A stretch of DNA of 64,000 bases from Gammaproteobacteria bacterium (GTDB lineage Bacteria > Pseudomonadota > Gammaproteobacteria > Arenicellales > Poriferihabitantaceae): contig VYFG01000135.1 of NCBI GenBank assembly GCA_009842505.1, forward strand, positions 1-64,000, given 5' to 3'. Positions 17,399 to 25,927 of this stretch are shown in pieces; the stretch's first letter is position 1; the number at the start of each line of letters is the position of its first letter. Position numbers and translations under genes: made by a program. The notes beneath the pieces were generated by a model that saw only the letters and a list, made by a program, of their open reading frames with translations, had not been told where the DNA came from and did no database searches.

Positions 17399-19234
17399 AT
17401 GAAATCGACTGAAAGCATGACTGACTTTGACAGGATTATTGACCGCAGGGAGCTTCTCAAGGGGTCGCTCGTCCTGGGAGCGGGGGCCTTTGTTGCCACC
17501 GCCATTCCGGCTGCGCGGGTGCTGGCCCATCCCACGATCCGGTTCAATCCGGTGGCCGCCAACGGGCATGACACCGTCACCGTGCCGGAGGGCTTCGAGT
17601 GGCGGGTGGTGGCCGCATGGGGGGACCCGCTCTGGAGTGGTGAGCCCGGTTTCGACCAGGTCACCCGCGGAACCGCCGCCAGCCAGGCCATGGCCTTCGG
17701 CGACAACTGTGACGGCATGGCCTTTTTCCAGGTGAACGACCGTTACCTGCTGGCGGTCAACAATGAATACTGCAACCGCAACATCATCTATGGAAACCGT
17801 GCCTCCGGACTGCCCGAAAATGACGACGATGTGCACAAGGGAATGGCTGCCCACGGGGTGAGCGTCTTCGAGGTGGCCCGGCGGGATGGCCAGTGGCGGA
17901 TCGTGCTCGACTCGCCCTACAACCGCAAGATCACCGCCGCGACACCGGCGGAAATCACCGGTCCGGCAAGGGGGCATGACCTGCTGAAAACTACCGCGGA
18001 CCCCACCGGAACACGCTCCCTCGGAACCTGGAACAACTGCGGCAACGGGGTGACGCCCTGGGGCACCTTTCTCACCTGCGAGGAAAATTTCAACGGATAT
18101 TTCGCAGCGCCCGGCCAGCCCGAGGCGGAGTTGTCCGATGCCCTGAAACGCTACGGCGTCAAGACCAAGGATCGGGGTTACGACTGGTCCCGAGTGGATG
18201 ACCGGTTTGACGTTGCCAGGAACCCCAACGAGCCAAACCGCGCGGGCTACATCGTGGAGATCGACCCTTCCGCACCCCAGTCGGCACCGAAAAAGCGCAC
18301 CGCCATGGGCCGCTTCAAGCACGAGAACTGCGAAGTCGTCGTGGCGGACAGCGGCCATGTGGTAGCCTACATGGGCGATGACGAGCGGGGCGAATTCATT
18401 TACCGGTTCGTATCCAGCGGCAGGTTTGTTCCCGGAGCGGAGGGGAACGGCGATCTGCTGGAAGACGGGGTGCTGTCGGTGGCGAAATTCGAGGAGGACG
18501 GAAGCGGCCGCTGGATCGAGCTGACACCGGAAGCGACCGGCATGTCCCGGGAGGAGATCTGCGTTCTTTCACGGGTTGCGGGCAGCAGGGTTGGCGCCAC
18601 CACCATGGATCGTCCCGAGTGGGTGGCGGCGAATCCCCACAAGGCGGAGGTCTACTGCTGCCTTACCAACAACAAGAACCGCGGGATCAAGCCCAATGCC
18701 GGGGGGGACCCGACCCCGGTCGGCGGACCGAATCCCCGGGAGGCCAACAGGTACGGGCAGATCGTCCGCTGGGTGCCCGCGGGGGGCGACCACACCGCGG
18801 AGGGATTTTCCTGGGATCTCTTCGTCATCGCCGGGAATCCCGGGGTGCACGATGATGCCCGGGCCGGCTCGGCCAACGTCAACGTCGACAACATGTTCAA
18901 TTCTCCCGACGGACTGGCGTTCGATTCACTGGGCAACCTGTGGATTCAGACCGACGGAAACTACTCCAACGAGGGCGATTTCGCCGGCATGGGCAACAAC
19001 CAGATGCTGATGGCGGACGTTGAAACCGGCGAGATCAGGCGTTTCCTTGTGGGTCCGAAGGAATGCGAGATTACCGGCATCACCTGGAGCACCGACAAGC
19101 GCACCATGTTTGTGGGCATCCAGCACCCGGGTGAGGACAATCCCGCCACATGCCATTTTCCGGACGGCGGCAGTTCCGTGCCCCGGTCCGCGGTGATCGC
19201 GGTCACACGGACGGACGGCGGCTACGTCGGCTGA
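17399..19234 (+). CDS. PhoX/DUF839-family Tat-exported phosphatase-like protein
   Basis: This 611-residue protein has a twin-arginine signal peptide: DRRELLKGSLVLGAGAFVATA, with a likely cleavage after VLA near residue 45. PhoX enzymes are periplasmic Ca/Fe-dependent alkaline phosphatases with a six-bladed propeller. Here the family features LGTWNNCGNGVTPWGTFLTCEENFN, VVYMGDDE-like VAYMGDDERGEFIYRF, DRPEWVAANP and FNSPDGLAFDSLGNLWIQTDG are all visible. Whether it is a true phosphatase cannot be told from sequence alone. A second possible start is MTDFDRI at 17417. It stands alone and ends in a hairpin shared with the convergent arsenic operon. Confidence 0.88.
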   Translation: MKSTESMTDFDRIIDRRELLKGSLVLGAGAFVATAIPAARVLAHPTIRFNPVAANGHDTVTVPEGFEWRVVAAWGDPLWSGEPGFDQVTRGTAASQAMAFGDNCDGMAFFQVNDRYLLAVNNEYCNRNIIYGNRASGLPENDDDVHKGMAAHGVSVFEVARRDGQWRIVLDSPYNRKITAATPAEITGPARGHDLLKTTADPTGTRSLGTWNNCGNGVTPWGTFLTCEENFNGYFAAPGQPEAELSDALKRYGVKTKDRGYDWSRVDDRFDVARNPNEPNRAGYIVEIDPSAPQSAPKKRTAMGRFKHENCEVVVADSGHVVAYMGDDERGEFIYRFVSSGRFVPGAEGNGDLLEDGVLSVAKFEEDGSGRWIELTPEATGMSREEICVLSRVAGSRVGATTMDRPEWVAANPHKAEVYCCLTNNKNRGIKPNAGGDPTPVGGPNPREANRYGQIVRWVPAGGDHTAEGFSWDLFVIAGNPGVHDDARAGSANVNVDNMFNSPDGLAFDSLGNLWIQTDGNYSNEGDFAGMGNNQMLMADVETGEIRRFLVGPKECEITGITWSTDKRTMFVGIQHPGEDNPATCHFPDGGSSVPRSAVIAVTRTDGGYVG

Positions 19235-19245
19235 TCCGGCCCCGG

Positions 19246-19267
19246 CCCGATGCCGGGAGGCATCGGG
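19246..19267. terminator. Bidirectional hairpin between phoX-like gene and aquaporin gene
   Basis: CCCGATGCC (19246-19254) pairs perfectly with GGCATCGGG (19259-19267) around a GGGA loop, directly abutting the aquaporin stop. It serves two convergent transcripts. There is no U-tract on either strand. Confidence 0.65.
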
Positions 19268-19951
19268 TCATTCGGTCCGGCCCGGGTCATCCCCGGTGAA
19301 CAGCCAGGCGCACACCGCCACGGCCACGAGGCTGCCGGCGAACTGGGCGGCGATGAACATCGGTGCGTGCCCGGGCAGGATGCCGGAAAAGGTGTCGGTC
19401 AGGCTGCGCGCAACGGTGACCGCGGGATTGGCGAAGGATGTGGATGCGGTGAACCAGTAGGCGGCGGTGATGTAGAGGCCTACGGCCATGGGGACCGCGG
19501 CCGGACGGGCGCGCAGTGTCGCGAGGATGGTCAGCACGAGGCCGAACGTGGCGATGCCCTCGGAAAACCACTGGGCGCCGCCGGTCCGGATCTTCTGGGA
19601 AAGCTGCCACAGCGGCTCCTCGAACATCAGGTGCGCCGCCAGCATGCCCGCGATTCCCCCCAGAACCTGGAGGATCACGTAGGCGCCGCACCGGGGCCAG
19701 GTGATTTCCCGCCGGAGTGCGAACGCGAGTGATACGGCAGGGTTGAGATGCGCACCCGATACCGGTGCCAGCATGGTGATCAGGACCACCAGGATGGCGC
19801 CGGTGGCGATCGTGTTGGCCATGAGCGCGATTGCCACGTTGCCGCCGGCCAGCCTTTCGGCCATGATCCCCGAGCCGATGACGGTGGCGAGCAGCAGGGC
19901 GGTGCCCAGCCACTCGGCGAAGAGCGCCCGGGTCGAGGAGAATCGGCCCAT
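19268..19951 (-). CDS. aqpS: Aquaporin-family channel (AqpS-like, arsenic operon)
   Basis: This 227-residue, six-helix major intrinsic protein has both pore loops: SGAHLNPAVSLAFAL (loop B NPA) and TSFANPAVTVARS (loop E NPA). It is the last gene of a three-gene minus-strand operon behind arsR and arsI, 21 bases from arsI. In other bacteria ars-linked aquaglyceroporins let arsenite, and probably trivalent methylarsenite, flow out down its gradient in place of an ArsB pump. No arsC, arsB, arsP or arsM is next to it. Gene symbol is by operon context. Confidence 0.85.
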   Translation of the reverse strand: MGRFSSTRALFAEWLGTALLLATVIGSGIMAERLAGGNVAIALMANTIATGAILVVLITMLAPVSGAHLNPAVSLAFALRREITWPRCGAYVILQVLGGIAGMLAAHLMFEEPLWQLSQKIRTGGAQWFSEGIATFGLVLTILATLRARPAAVPMAVGLYITAAYWFTASTSFANPAVTVARSLTDTFSGILPGHAPMFIAAQFAGSLVAVAVCAWLFTGDDPGRTE

Positions 19952-19972
19952 GCGGGAGTGCGTGCGCGGGGA

Positions 19973-20377
19973 CTAGAGGGCGGAGAGCGCTTCGCCCTGG
20001 GTTTCCCCGTACTCTTCCAGGTCGTGGCGGTGCGTCAGGAACACCTCCCATTTTTCGTCCGCCATTCCCTTCACCCAGGCCTTGTCCATCCTGGCATGGC
20101 AGCAGTCCAGCCGCTCCACGTCGAGAAACGGCTGTCCCGATTCCCGGACCCGGCTGGCAAGCTCATCGAGCTCCTCGTCGGAGTCCGCCTGGATGCCGAG
20201 ATGGTCGACGCCCTGGGTGCCGGCGCCCTGTTCGATGGCGAAATTGACCGGCGGCTCCTCCACGTCCCATTTGGCGTAGCCGTCCTTCAGCACTTTCGGC
20301 TCCAGCCTAAAGAGCCGGGAATAGAATGCCACCGAGGCATCGAAGTCGTTTACGGACAGGGAAAGGTGAAGTTTCAT
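19973..20377 (-). CDS. arsI: ArsI-type C-As lyase (glyoxalase/dioxygenase fold)
   Basis: This 134-residue vicinal-oxygen-chelate protein starts MKLHLSLSVNDFDASVAFYS. The key feature is the vicinal cysteine pair in LDCCHARMDKAWV, the As-binding site that defines ArsI, the Fe(II) dioxygenase that cleaves the C-As bond of trivalent methyl- and aryl-arsenicals. Metal ligands are consistent with His (HLSL), His (VDHLGIQ) and Glu (WEVF). The start overlaps the arsR stop by four bases. It was formerly annotated as CadI. Product arsenite would leave through the downstream aquaporin. Confidence 0.88.
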   Translation of the reverse strand: MKLHLSLSVNDFDASVAFYSRLFRLEPKVLKDGYAKWDVEEPPVNFAIEQGAGTQGVDHLGIQADSDEELDELASRVRESGQPFLDVERLDCCHARMDKAWVKGMADEKWEVFLTHRHDLEEYGETQGEALSAL

Positions 20378-20733
20378 GTGATGTCTCCTTCGCAGCAGTT
20401 AGGGTTCATGTCAGTGCCGGGCGGGCAGCAGGGCACCTCGGATTGCTCATCGGCGCAGCATTCCTCCAGCAGGAAGTCTGCCAGGCCGCGGATGTGGGAG
20501 AAGTCGGCCCGGTTGAGCACCGTACGGCCGCATTTTTCCTGTTCAATCAGGCCCCCGTCGGCGAGGGACCGGAGGTGGTGGGCCAGGGTCGAGGACGGAA
20601 TGCCCAACCGTTCCTGGATTTCGCCCACGCGAAGGCCGGAAGGTCCCGCCCGCACCAACGCGCGAAGGACATGTAGCCGGGCCTCGGAGCCGGCCGCGGA
20701 AAATCCACGGGATGCCTGTTCTGTGCTGATCAT
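20374..20733 (-). CDS. arsR: ArsR-family repressor with cysteine-rich C-terminus
   Basis: The 119-residue protein is a winged helix (LRVGEIQERLGIPSSTLAHHL, recognition helix IPSSTLAHHLRSL, wing GLIEQEKCGRTVLN). The classic ELCVCDL metal site in the recognition region is absent. Instead the last 35 residues hold three vicinal cysteine pairs: EECCADE, PCCPPG and NCCEG. C-terminal Cys sensors occur in Acidithiobacillus ArsR, and related ones respond to trivalent methylarsenite. It is the first gene of arsR-arsI-aqpS and overlaps arsI by four bases. A palindrome over the promoter fits autoregulation. Confidence 0.9.
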   Translation of the reverse strand: MISTEQASRGFSAAGSEARLHVLRALVRAGPSGLRVGEIQERLGIPSSTLAHHLRSLADGGLIEQEKCGRTVLNRADFSHIRGLADFLLEECCADEQSEVPCCPPGTDMNPNCCEGDIT

Positions 20734-20759
20734 CGCCTGTTCAGATCTGATTAAAAACT

Positions 20760-20800
20760 TATATAACTAGTTATATAGTTTATTTTGTCTGTGCGGTCAA
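20760..20800 (-). promoter_or_regulatory. ars operon promoter with overlapping ArsR operator
   Basis: On the minus strand TTGACC (20800-20795), a 17-nt spacer and TATATA (20777-20772) form a good sigma70 promoter about 40 bases before arsR. The perfect 18-bp palindrome TATATAACTAGTTATATA (20760-20777) covers the -10, where a bound repressor would block RNA polymerase. Confidence 0.75.
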
Positions 20801-20832
20801 GCACAAATTCCGCCTGGCTGGAAATCCAGGTC

Positions 20833-22212
20833 TCAGACCCGGATTTCGTAGCAGGGCTGGTAGTCACCCGAGATTTTCATCCGCCCCTGGCTGACGAAGG
20901 TTGCCAGCAGCCCGTCCAGCTGTCCCATGATGCGGGCAGATCCCCGGATGTGAAACGGACCCTGGCGTTCAATGGCGGCCATCACGTCCTCGCGCAGGTT
21001 GCCCGCAACGATGCCGGAGAATATGCGCCGCAGATTCGCCGCGAGTTCATGGACGGGGAGCCCGTCGTCGATGCGGGCGGCGGCCATGTCCTCGTGGCTC
21101 GAGCTGAACGGGATCTGGAAGTCGTGATCGATCCTGAGCCGCCAGTTGTAATAGTAGGCGTCGTTGTTGGCCCTGCGGTATTCGTAGACGTCCTCAAGGT
21201 CCTGCAGCATGGTGCGGCCCACGGTCTCGGGGTCGTCGATGATGATCCGGTACCTGTCCCGCACCGCATCGCCCAGGGTGCCGGCGACGAACCGGTCCAT
21301 CTGCTGCAGGTAGGGCTCCGCGCTCTTCGGCCCGGTCATGATCACCGGGAGGGGCAGGCCGGCGTTGTCGGGATGCAGCAGGATTCCGAGCAGGTAGAGA
21401 ATCTCCTCGGCCGTACCGACCCCCCCGGGAAACACGATCATGCCGTGCCCTGTCCGGACGAATGCCTCGAGGCGCTTTTCCATGTCGGGCATGATCACCA
21501 GGTTGCTGACGATGGGATTGGGCGATTCGGCCGCGATGATTCCGGGCTCGGTGATGCCGACATAGCGGCCGGTGCGGATACGCTGCTTGGCGTGACCGAT
21601 CGTCGCGCCCTTCATGGGTCCCTTCATCGCCCCGGGTCCGCAGCCGGTGCAGACGTTGAGCCCGCGCAGGCCCAGTTCATAACCCACCTTCTTCGTATAG
21701 TCGTATTCCTCCCTGCCGATCGCGTGTCCGCCCCAGCAGACCACCAGGTTGGTGTCCATTGCCCGTTCGAACATCCGTGCATTTCTGAGGATGTGGAAAA
21801 CCGCGTTGGTGATGCCATGGGAATCCTCCAGGCAAAAGTGGCCGCCGCGGTGGATTTCGCTGCCGATGTAGACCATGTCCCTGAGCACGGCGAACAGCAT
21901 TTCGCGGATGCCGCGTATCAGGTGCCCGTCGACAAAGGCGCTGGGCGGCGCGGCGTTGAGGACGATCTTGAGGCCGCGGTCCTGCTGGACGAGGTTGACA
22001 CGGAAATCCCGGTAGAGGTCGAGTACCGCCCGCGTGTCGTCGGTATCGGATCCGGTATTGAGCACCGCGAGGATGCAGCGCCTCAGGAGCCCGTGAAGCC
22101 CTCCCTCGCCCTCACTGAGAAGCTGCTCGACCTCGACCTGGGAAAACGCCTCGAGGCTGTTTTCGGGCAGCACTTCGGTATCAATGGTGCGGGTTTGTCT
22201 GCGGGAATCCAT
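20833..22212 (-). CDS. ppnN: Pyrimidine/purine nucleotide 5'-monophosphate nucleosidase (LOG family)
   Basis: The length of 459 residues matches PpnN (YgdH, 454). It hydrolyses nucleoside monophosphates to base and ribose 5-phosphate and is a (p)ppGpp target in E. coli. The LOG/Rossmann motif appears as VCWGGHAIGREEYDYTKKVG, then GCGPGAMKGPMKGATIGH and the catalytic PGGVGTAEEILYLLGILLHP (the PGGxGTxxE signature). The N- and C-terminal extensions typical of PpnN are present, so it is not a short plant-type LOG. It stands alone between the ars operon and hemW. Confidence 0.95.
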   Translation of the reverse strand: MDSRRQTRTIDTEVLPENSLEAFSQVEVEQLLSEGEGGLHGLLRRCILAVLNTGSDTDDTRAVLDLYRDFRVNLVQQDRGLKIVLNAAPPSAFVDGHLIRGIREMLFAVLRDMVYIGSEIHRGGHFCLEDSHGITNAVFHILRNARMFERAMDTNLVVCWGGHAIGREEYDYTKKVGYELGLRGLNVCTGCGPGAMKGPMKGATIGHAKQRIRTGRYVGITEPGIIAAESPNPIVSNLVIMPDMEKRLEAFVRTGHGMIVFPGGVGTAEEILYLLGILLHPDNAGLPLPVIMTGPKSAEPYLQQMDRFVAGTLGDAVRDRYRIIIDDPETVGRTMLQDLEDVYEYRRANNDAYYYNWRLRIDHDFQIPFSSSHEDMAAARIDDGLPVHELAANLRRIFSGIVAGNLREDVMAAIERQGPFHIRGSARIMGQLDGLLATFVSQGRMKISGDYQPCYEIRV

Positions 22213-22259
22213 GGGTTGGCGGTACTGTAGAGGGTTTCGGGTCAGGTTGCGGGCCGCTT

Positions 22260-23591
22260 TCAGGGCCGCGCCATCCCGATGGCTGGTCCCGGCAGTTGCC
22301 GGTCGGGGCGCGGCCTTGCCGCAACCGCCTCCCGGTCCGGCAGGACCATGGCCAGTGCGTCATCGAGAAACAGGTATCCCCGGTCGGTGCACGCGATGCG
22401 GTCGCCGGTCCGGAATGCGAGTTCCCGGGTGATCAGCGGCGCAAGCACGTGCACGATGGACTCGCCGGAATACCCCGTCCGTTCCGCCGCGGTGGACAGG
22501 GCAAATCCGTCCTTGAGCCGCAGCGCATTCATGAAAAATTCGAAAAGGAGGTCATGACCCCCGACTTCCCGGATCTCGGCCACGGCCTGTTCGGTGCCGG
22601 CAAGGGCCAGGTAGCCTGCCGGGTGCCGCTTCCGGGCACGCCGCTGCACCCGGCCGGCCGTATCCGTGAACTTGCCATGGGCCCCGGCCCCGATCCCGAT
22701 GTAGTCGCCGAAGTTCCAGTAGTTCAGGTTGTGCCGGCACTGCCGGCCTTCCCGGGCATGGGACGATACCTCGTATTGCGTGTATCCCGCCAGGCGCAGC
22801 CTGCCAAGCAGCGTCTCCTGCATCCGCGCGATCTCGTCTTCCGGGGGCAGGGGGGGCGGATAGCGGTGGAATACCGTGTTCGGCTCCAGTGTCAGCTGGT
22901 AGAGGGATATGTGCTCGGGCCCGAGAGCGATCGCCTGGTCGAGATCATCCATTGCGCCTTCGCATGCCTGCGCCGGAAGACCGTACATCAGGTCGAGGTT
23001 GATGTTCCGGAATCCGGCCCCGCGGGCTTTCCGGAAGGCACGGACCGTCTCCCCGGCGGTATGGATGCGCCCCAGGGTTGCGAGCGCGGCGTCGTCGAAG
23101 CTCTGGGCCCCGATGGACAGCCGGTTGATGCCCGCGTCCAGGCAGGCGGCGAAATCGGCGTACTCGGTGGTTCCCGGATTCGCTTCCAGGGTGATTTCGG
23201 CGTCATTCGCCAGGGTGAGCCTTGCGCGGATTCCCTCGAGGATCCTGGCCAGCGCCCCGGGGGAGAACAGACTGGGCGTGCCGCCGCCCATGAACACGGA
23301 CCGCACCTCCCGGTCAACCCGCAGCCGGGACAGTTCGAAGTCGAGATCCCCCAGCAGGGCGTCGACGTACCGGTCCTCCTCCAGAACGGGACCCGCCGGA
23401 TGGGAGTTGAAATCGCAATAGGGGCATTTCCGTCTGCACCACGGGAAATGCACATACAGGCAAAGCGGTACCGGGTTTGCCGGCTCCTTCGCCGGGGAGA
23501 GCGGGGCCGGCTCGCCCAGCGGTGCGGACCGCCGGGATCCGGCCGCTGCACCCCGTCCGGATGCCCCCGGGACAGGTTCAGGTGACGACAT
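22260..23591 (-). CDS. hemW: Radical SAM heme chaperone HemW
   Basis: At 443 residues it is longer than the usual 380-400 because of a Gly/Pro/Ala-rich N-terminal extension of about 45 residues before LCLYVHFPWCRRKCPYCDFN. A later start would remove it, but none is obvious. The radical SAM cysteines are CxxxCxYC in that motif, and the extra HemW-conserved aromatic and Gly-rich segments are present (FMGGGTPSLF, INRLSIGAQSFDD, LMYGLPAQ). HemW is related to HemN but acts as a heme-insertion chaperone, not a coproporphyrinogen oxidase. The 14-base overlap with the upstream dehydrogenase gene suggests coupled translation. Confidence 0.93.
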   Translation of the reverse strand: MSSPEPVPGASGRGAAAGSRRSAPLGEPAPLSPAKEPANPVPLCLYVHFPWCRRKCPYCDFNSHPAGPVLEEDRYVDALLGDLDFELSRLRVDREVRSVFMGGGTPSLFSPGALARILEGIRARLTLANDAEITLEANPGTTEYADFAACLDAGINRLSIGAQSFDDAALATLGRIHTAGETVRAFRKARGAGFRNINLDLMYGLPAQACEGAMDDLDQAIALGPEHISLYQLTLEPNTVFHRYPPPLPPEDEIARMQETLLGRLRLAGYTQYEVSSHAREGRQCRHNLNYWNFGDYIGIGAGAHGKFTDTAGRVQRRARKRHPAGYLALAGTEQAVAEIREVGGHDLLFEFFMNALRLKDGFALSTAAERTGYSGESIVHVLAPLITRELAFRTGDRIACTDRGYLFLDDALAMVLPDREAVAARPRPDRQLPGPAIGMARP

Positions 23592-24531
23592 TACGGGGTG
23601 TTCCCGCCTGCCACGCGGCCAGGCATTCCTCCATCTGCGCCACGAGCCGCTGGCGGCTTTCCAGGGTGCCCCAGGCGTTGTGGGGTGTCACGATGAGATT
23701 GGGGATATCCGCTGCCAGCAGCGGGTGGTCCGGCGGCGGGGGCTCCTTGTCGAGCACATCGATGCCCGCGCCGGCGATTTCGCCGGTCCTGAGGGCCCAG
23801 GCCAGGGCCTCGTCGTGAATGATCGCTCCGCGGGCGGTGTTGATCAGGACGGCGCCGGGTTTCATCTTCTGGAACTGAGTCCGGGACAGCAGATGGTGGG
23901 TCCGGGGAGTGAGCGGGCAGTGAAGGCTGATGACGTCGGCGAGCGAGAGGAAATCGTCCATTGCCAGGCGGTCGCCGCCCGGATCCGTTCCCGGGCGCGC
24001 CGCGACGGCGATGTTCATGCCGAAGGCACGGCCGATATCCGCGACCCGGCCGCCGATGTCGCCGAAACCGACAATGCCCAGCGTCTTTCCCTGAAGCTCG
24101 CGGATGGGATGGTCCAGCAGGCAGAATATATCGCTGCCGCTCCAGTCCCCGTTGCGGACATCCTCGCGGTATGCCGGCAGGCCGGTCATCAGGTTGAGCA
24201 TCAGGGCGAAGGTGTGCTGGACCACCGCGGGCCGGGAATACCGGATGGTGTTGCAGACCACCACGCCCCGTTCCCTGCAGGCATCCAGGTCCACGTTGTC
24301 GGTGCCGGTTGCGGCGAGGATCACCAGTCTGAGGGCGTCCGCGCCGAGGACGGTGTCGCGGTCCAGCCGCACCTTGTTCGTGATCACGACCCCGCAACCC
24401 GCGATGCGCTCCGCCGCCTGCGCATGCCGGGAGCTGGGATAGTGGGCCCATTCGTCGAGCCGGCCAAGCAGGCCGCCCATGCGGATGTCACCGCGATCGA
24501 AGGTGCGTTGATCGAGCATGCAGCCTTTCAT
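23578..24531 (-). CDS. D-2-hydroxyacid dehydrogenase (hydroxypyruvate reductase-like)
   Basis: This 317-residue NAD(P)-dependent dehydrogenase has the Rossmann motif LGIVGFGDIGGRVADIG and the catalytic triad Arg (INTARGAI), Glu (LDKEPPPP) and His (VTPHNAW). The sequence most resembles HprA/glycerate dehydrogenase rather than phosphoglycerate dehydrogenase (no ACT domain) or lactate dehydrogenase. An alternative start is MLDQRTF, four codons in. It reads with hemW (14-base overlap) and lies just downstream of hslR on the same strand. Substrate is inferred and not certain. Confidence 0.88.
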   Translation of the reverse strand: MKGCMLDQRTFDRGDIRMGGLLGRLDEWAHYPSSRHAQAAERIAGCGVVITNKVRLDRDTVLGADALRLVILAATGTDNVDLDACRERGVVVCNTIRYSRPAVVQHTFALMLNLMTGLPAYREDVRNGDWSGSDIFCLLDHPIRELQGKTLGIVGFGDIGGRVADIGRAFGMNIAVAARPGTDPGGDRLAMDDFLSLADVISLHCPLTPRTHHLLSRTQFQKMKPGAVLINTARGAIIHDEALAWALRTGEIAGAGIDVLDKEPPPPDHPLLAADIPNLIVTPHNAWGTLESRQRLVAQMEECLAAWQAGTPRNVVT

Positions 24532-24568
24532 TACGGTCCCGGTGGTCGGTGGATTTCAGGGGGTGTGG

Positions 24569-24997
24569 TCAGTCCCAATCCGGCAACTGGCGCTTGACGC
24601 GGAGCATTTTCCCGCGCTCCCGCTTGCCGGGGCGATGGCGATCGTGCAGGATTCCCTGCCTCTGGGCCTTCATCAGGGCAGCCTTGTTCTGCCGTGCCTC
24701 GAGGCTGGCTTCCGTCTCCCGGTACAGGCCCGCGGCCAGAGGCGCGCCGAGGCGCCTTGCCGACAGGCCGGCGACCACCACCGTGAATTCCACGGAAAGA
24801 CGCCGGATGCGCAGCCGGTCCCCGGGCACCACCGTGCGCGCCGGCTTGCAGCGTTGGCCATTGAGCCAGACATGGCCACCGCGGACAGCCTCGTTGGCAA
24901 GCTTGCGGGACCTGAAGAAACGGCTCGCCCACAGCCAGGTATCGATGCGCTGGCCACCGCGTTCAGCCATGGATAAAGCGTCGTCGGCGGATTTCAT
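24569..24997 (-). CDS. hslR: Heat shock protein 15 (S4-domain, ribosome rescue)
   Basis: This 142-residue protein has an N-terminal S4 RNA-binding domain (QRIDTWLWASRFFRSRKLANEAVRGGHVWLNGQRCKPARTV, shown in part by RIDTWLWASRFFRSR) and a basic C-terminal tail rich in Lys/Arg (KRERGKMLRVKRQLPDWD). Hsp15 binds 50S subunits carrying a stalled nascent-chain tRNA after premature dissociation. Length is slightly above E. coli HslR (133). It is first in a minus-strand run with the hydroxyacid dehydrogenase and hemW. Confidence 0.92.
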   Translation of the reverse strand: MKSADDALSMAERGGQRIDTWLWASRFFRSRKLANEAVRGGHVWLNGQRCKPARTVVPGDRLRIRRLSVEFTVVVAGLSARRLGAPLAAGLYRETEASLEARQNKAALMKAQRQGILHDRHRPGKRERGKMLRVKRQLPDWD

Positions 24998-25348
24998 GAT
25001 GGCATTTTACGATAGTATGGCGCAGATCAAGAACAGAGACATGGTACCCGCACCGAGATGGTTCCAGCCCCGATACCCCTTCCCTGCGGCAATCGTTCGC
25101 GGCGCATCGACCCCGCATGCCGTGGCATGCCGGGCGGAAGTGCCGATCAGGCGCCATGGCCGGCGCACCGGATGAACGGGGTCATGATCTCCCGGCGCCA
25201 GTTGCCGATGAACGATCCCGGGCGTAGCCCTCCCGGCGGGGTGAACAGGGAGGGGCTTTCGCGTCCGTGCAGCCGATGGGAAGTTCCGGGCCTTGACGCG
25301 GAGCATGAACGGATCGGCAGCGGCCGGCAGGCCTGCTGACACGACGGG
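24998..25348. other. Intergenic region between divergent hslR and NUDIX gene
   Basis: These 351 bases must hold both promoters. I see short open frames without coding character, no RNA gene, and no strong -10 box. Nothing further can be supported. Confidence 0.4.
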
Positions 25349-25927
25349 ATGCGGGATATTGAAAAAGCGCTTGCGCGTCACAGCCCTTCCCTGATCAGCC
25401 GGGACAGAATTCGGGAGGCGGCCGTGGCCATGATCCTCCGGGACCGCCCGGAGGGCCCGGAAGTGATGTTCATCCAGCGGGCAGAGTCGGAGAACGACCC
25501 GTGGTCGGGCCAGATCGCATTTCCCGGGGGCGGCCTCGAATCCCGTGATGCCGACCTGGCGGATGCAGCCATACGGGAAACCCGGGAGGAAACCGGCGTG
25601 GTTCTCGCCCACAAACTCCAGATCGGCCGGCTCGACGACCTGCAGGGCAGCAGCCACAACCGGCCCATCAACCTGATGATCGGGTGCTTCGTCTACCGTC
25701 TCGACCTTGCGCCCGTTACGGTTCCGAATTACGAGGTCGCCGACATATTCTGGACTCCGCTGGCGCTTCTGCGGGACGAATCCCGGCGAATGGACTACCT
25801 GACCCCCTTTCGCGAAGAACCCTACCCGGCAATCCACCTTGGGCCTGCCCGTCATGGCGCGGACCGGATTCTCTGGGGGCTGACCTACCGCTTCGTTCAG
25901 AACTTTCTGGACATCACCGCGCCCTGA
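25349..25927 (+). CDS. nudL: NUDIX hydrolase, probable CoA pyrophosphatase
   Basis: The 192-residue protein starts at ATG 25349 (MRDIEKALARH). The UPF0035-type segment MFIQRAESENDPWSGQIAFP precedes the NUDIX box, which reads GGGLESRDADLADAAIRETR followed by EETGV, with REXXEE intact for Mg binding. NudL/YeaB-type enzymes hydrolyse CoA and its derivatives to phosphopantetheine and adenosine 3',5'-bisphosphate. The gene stands alone ahead of the dcw cluster. Substrate is assigned from the UPF0035 segment. Confidence 0.9.
   Translation: MRDIEKALARHSPSLISRDRIREAAVAMILRDRPEGPEVMFIQRAESENDPWSGQIAFPGGGLESRDADLADAAIRETREETGVVLAHKLQIGRLDDLQGSSHNRPINLMIGCFVYRLDLAPVTVPNYEVADIFWTPLALLRDESRRMDYLTPFREEPYPAIHLGPARHGADRILWGLTYRFVQNFLDITAP

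Noticed and set aside
20785-22230. 481-codon plus-strand open frame across ppnN
   Set aside because: Antisense to the LOG-family nucleosidase with its intact PGGxGTxxE motif.
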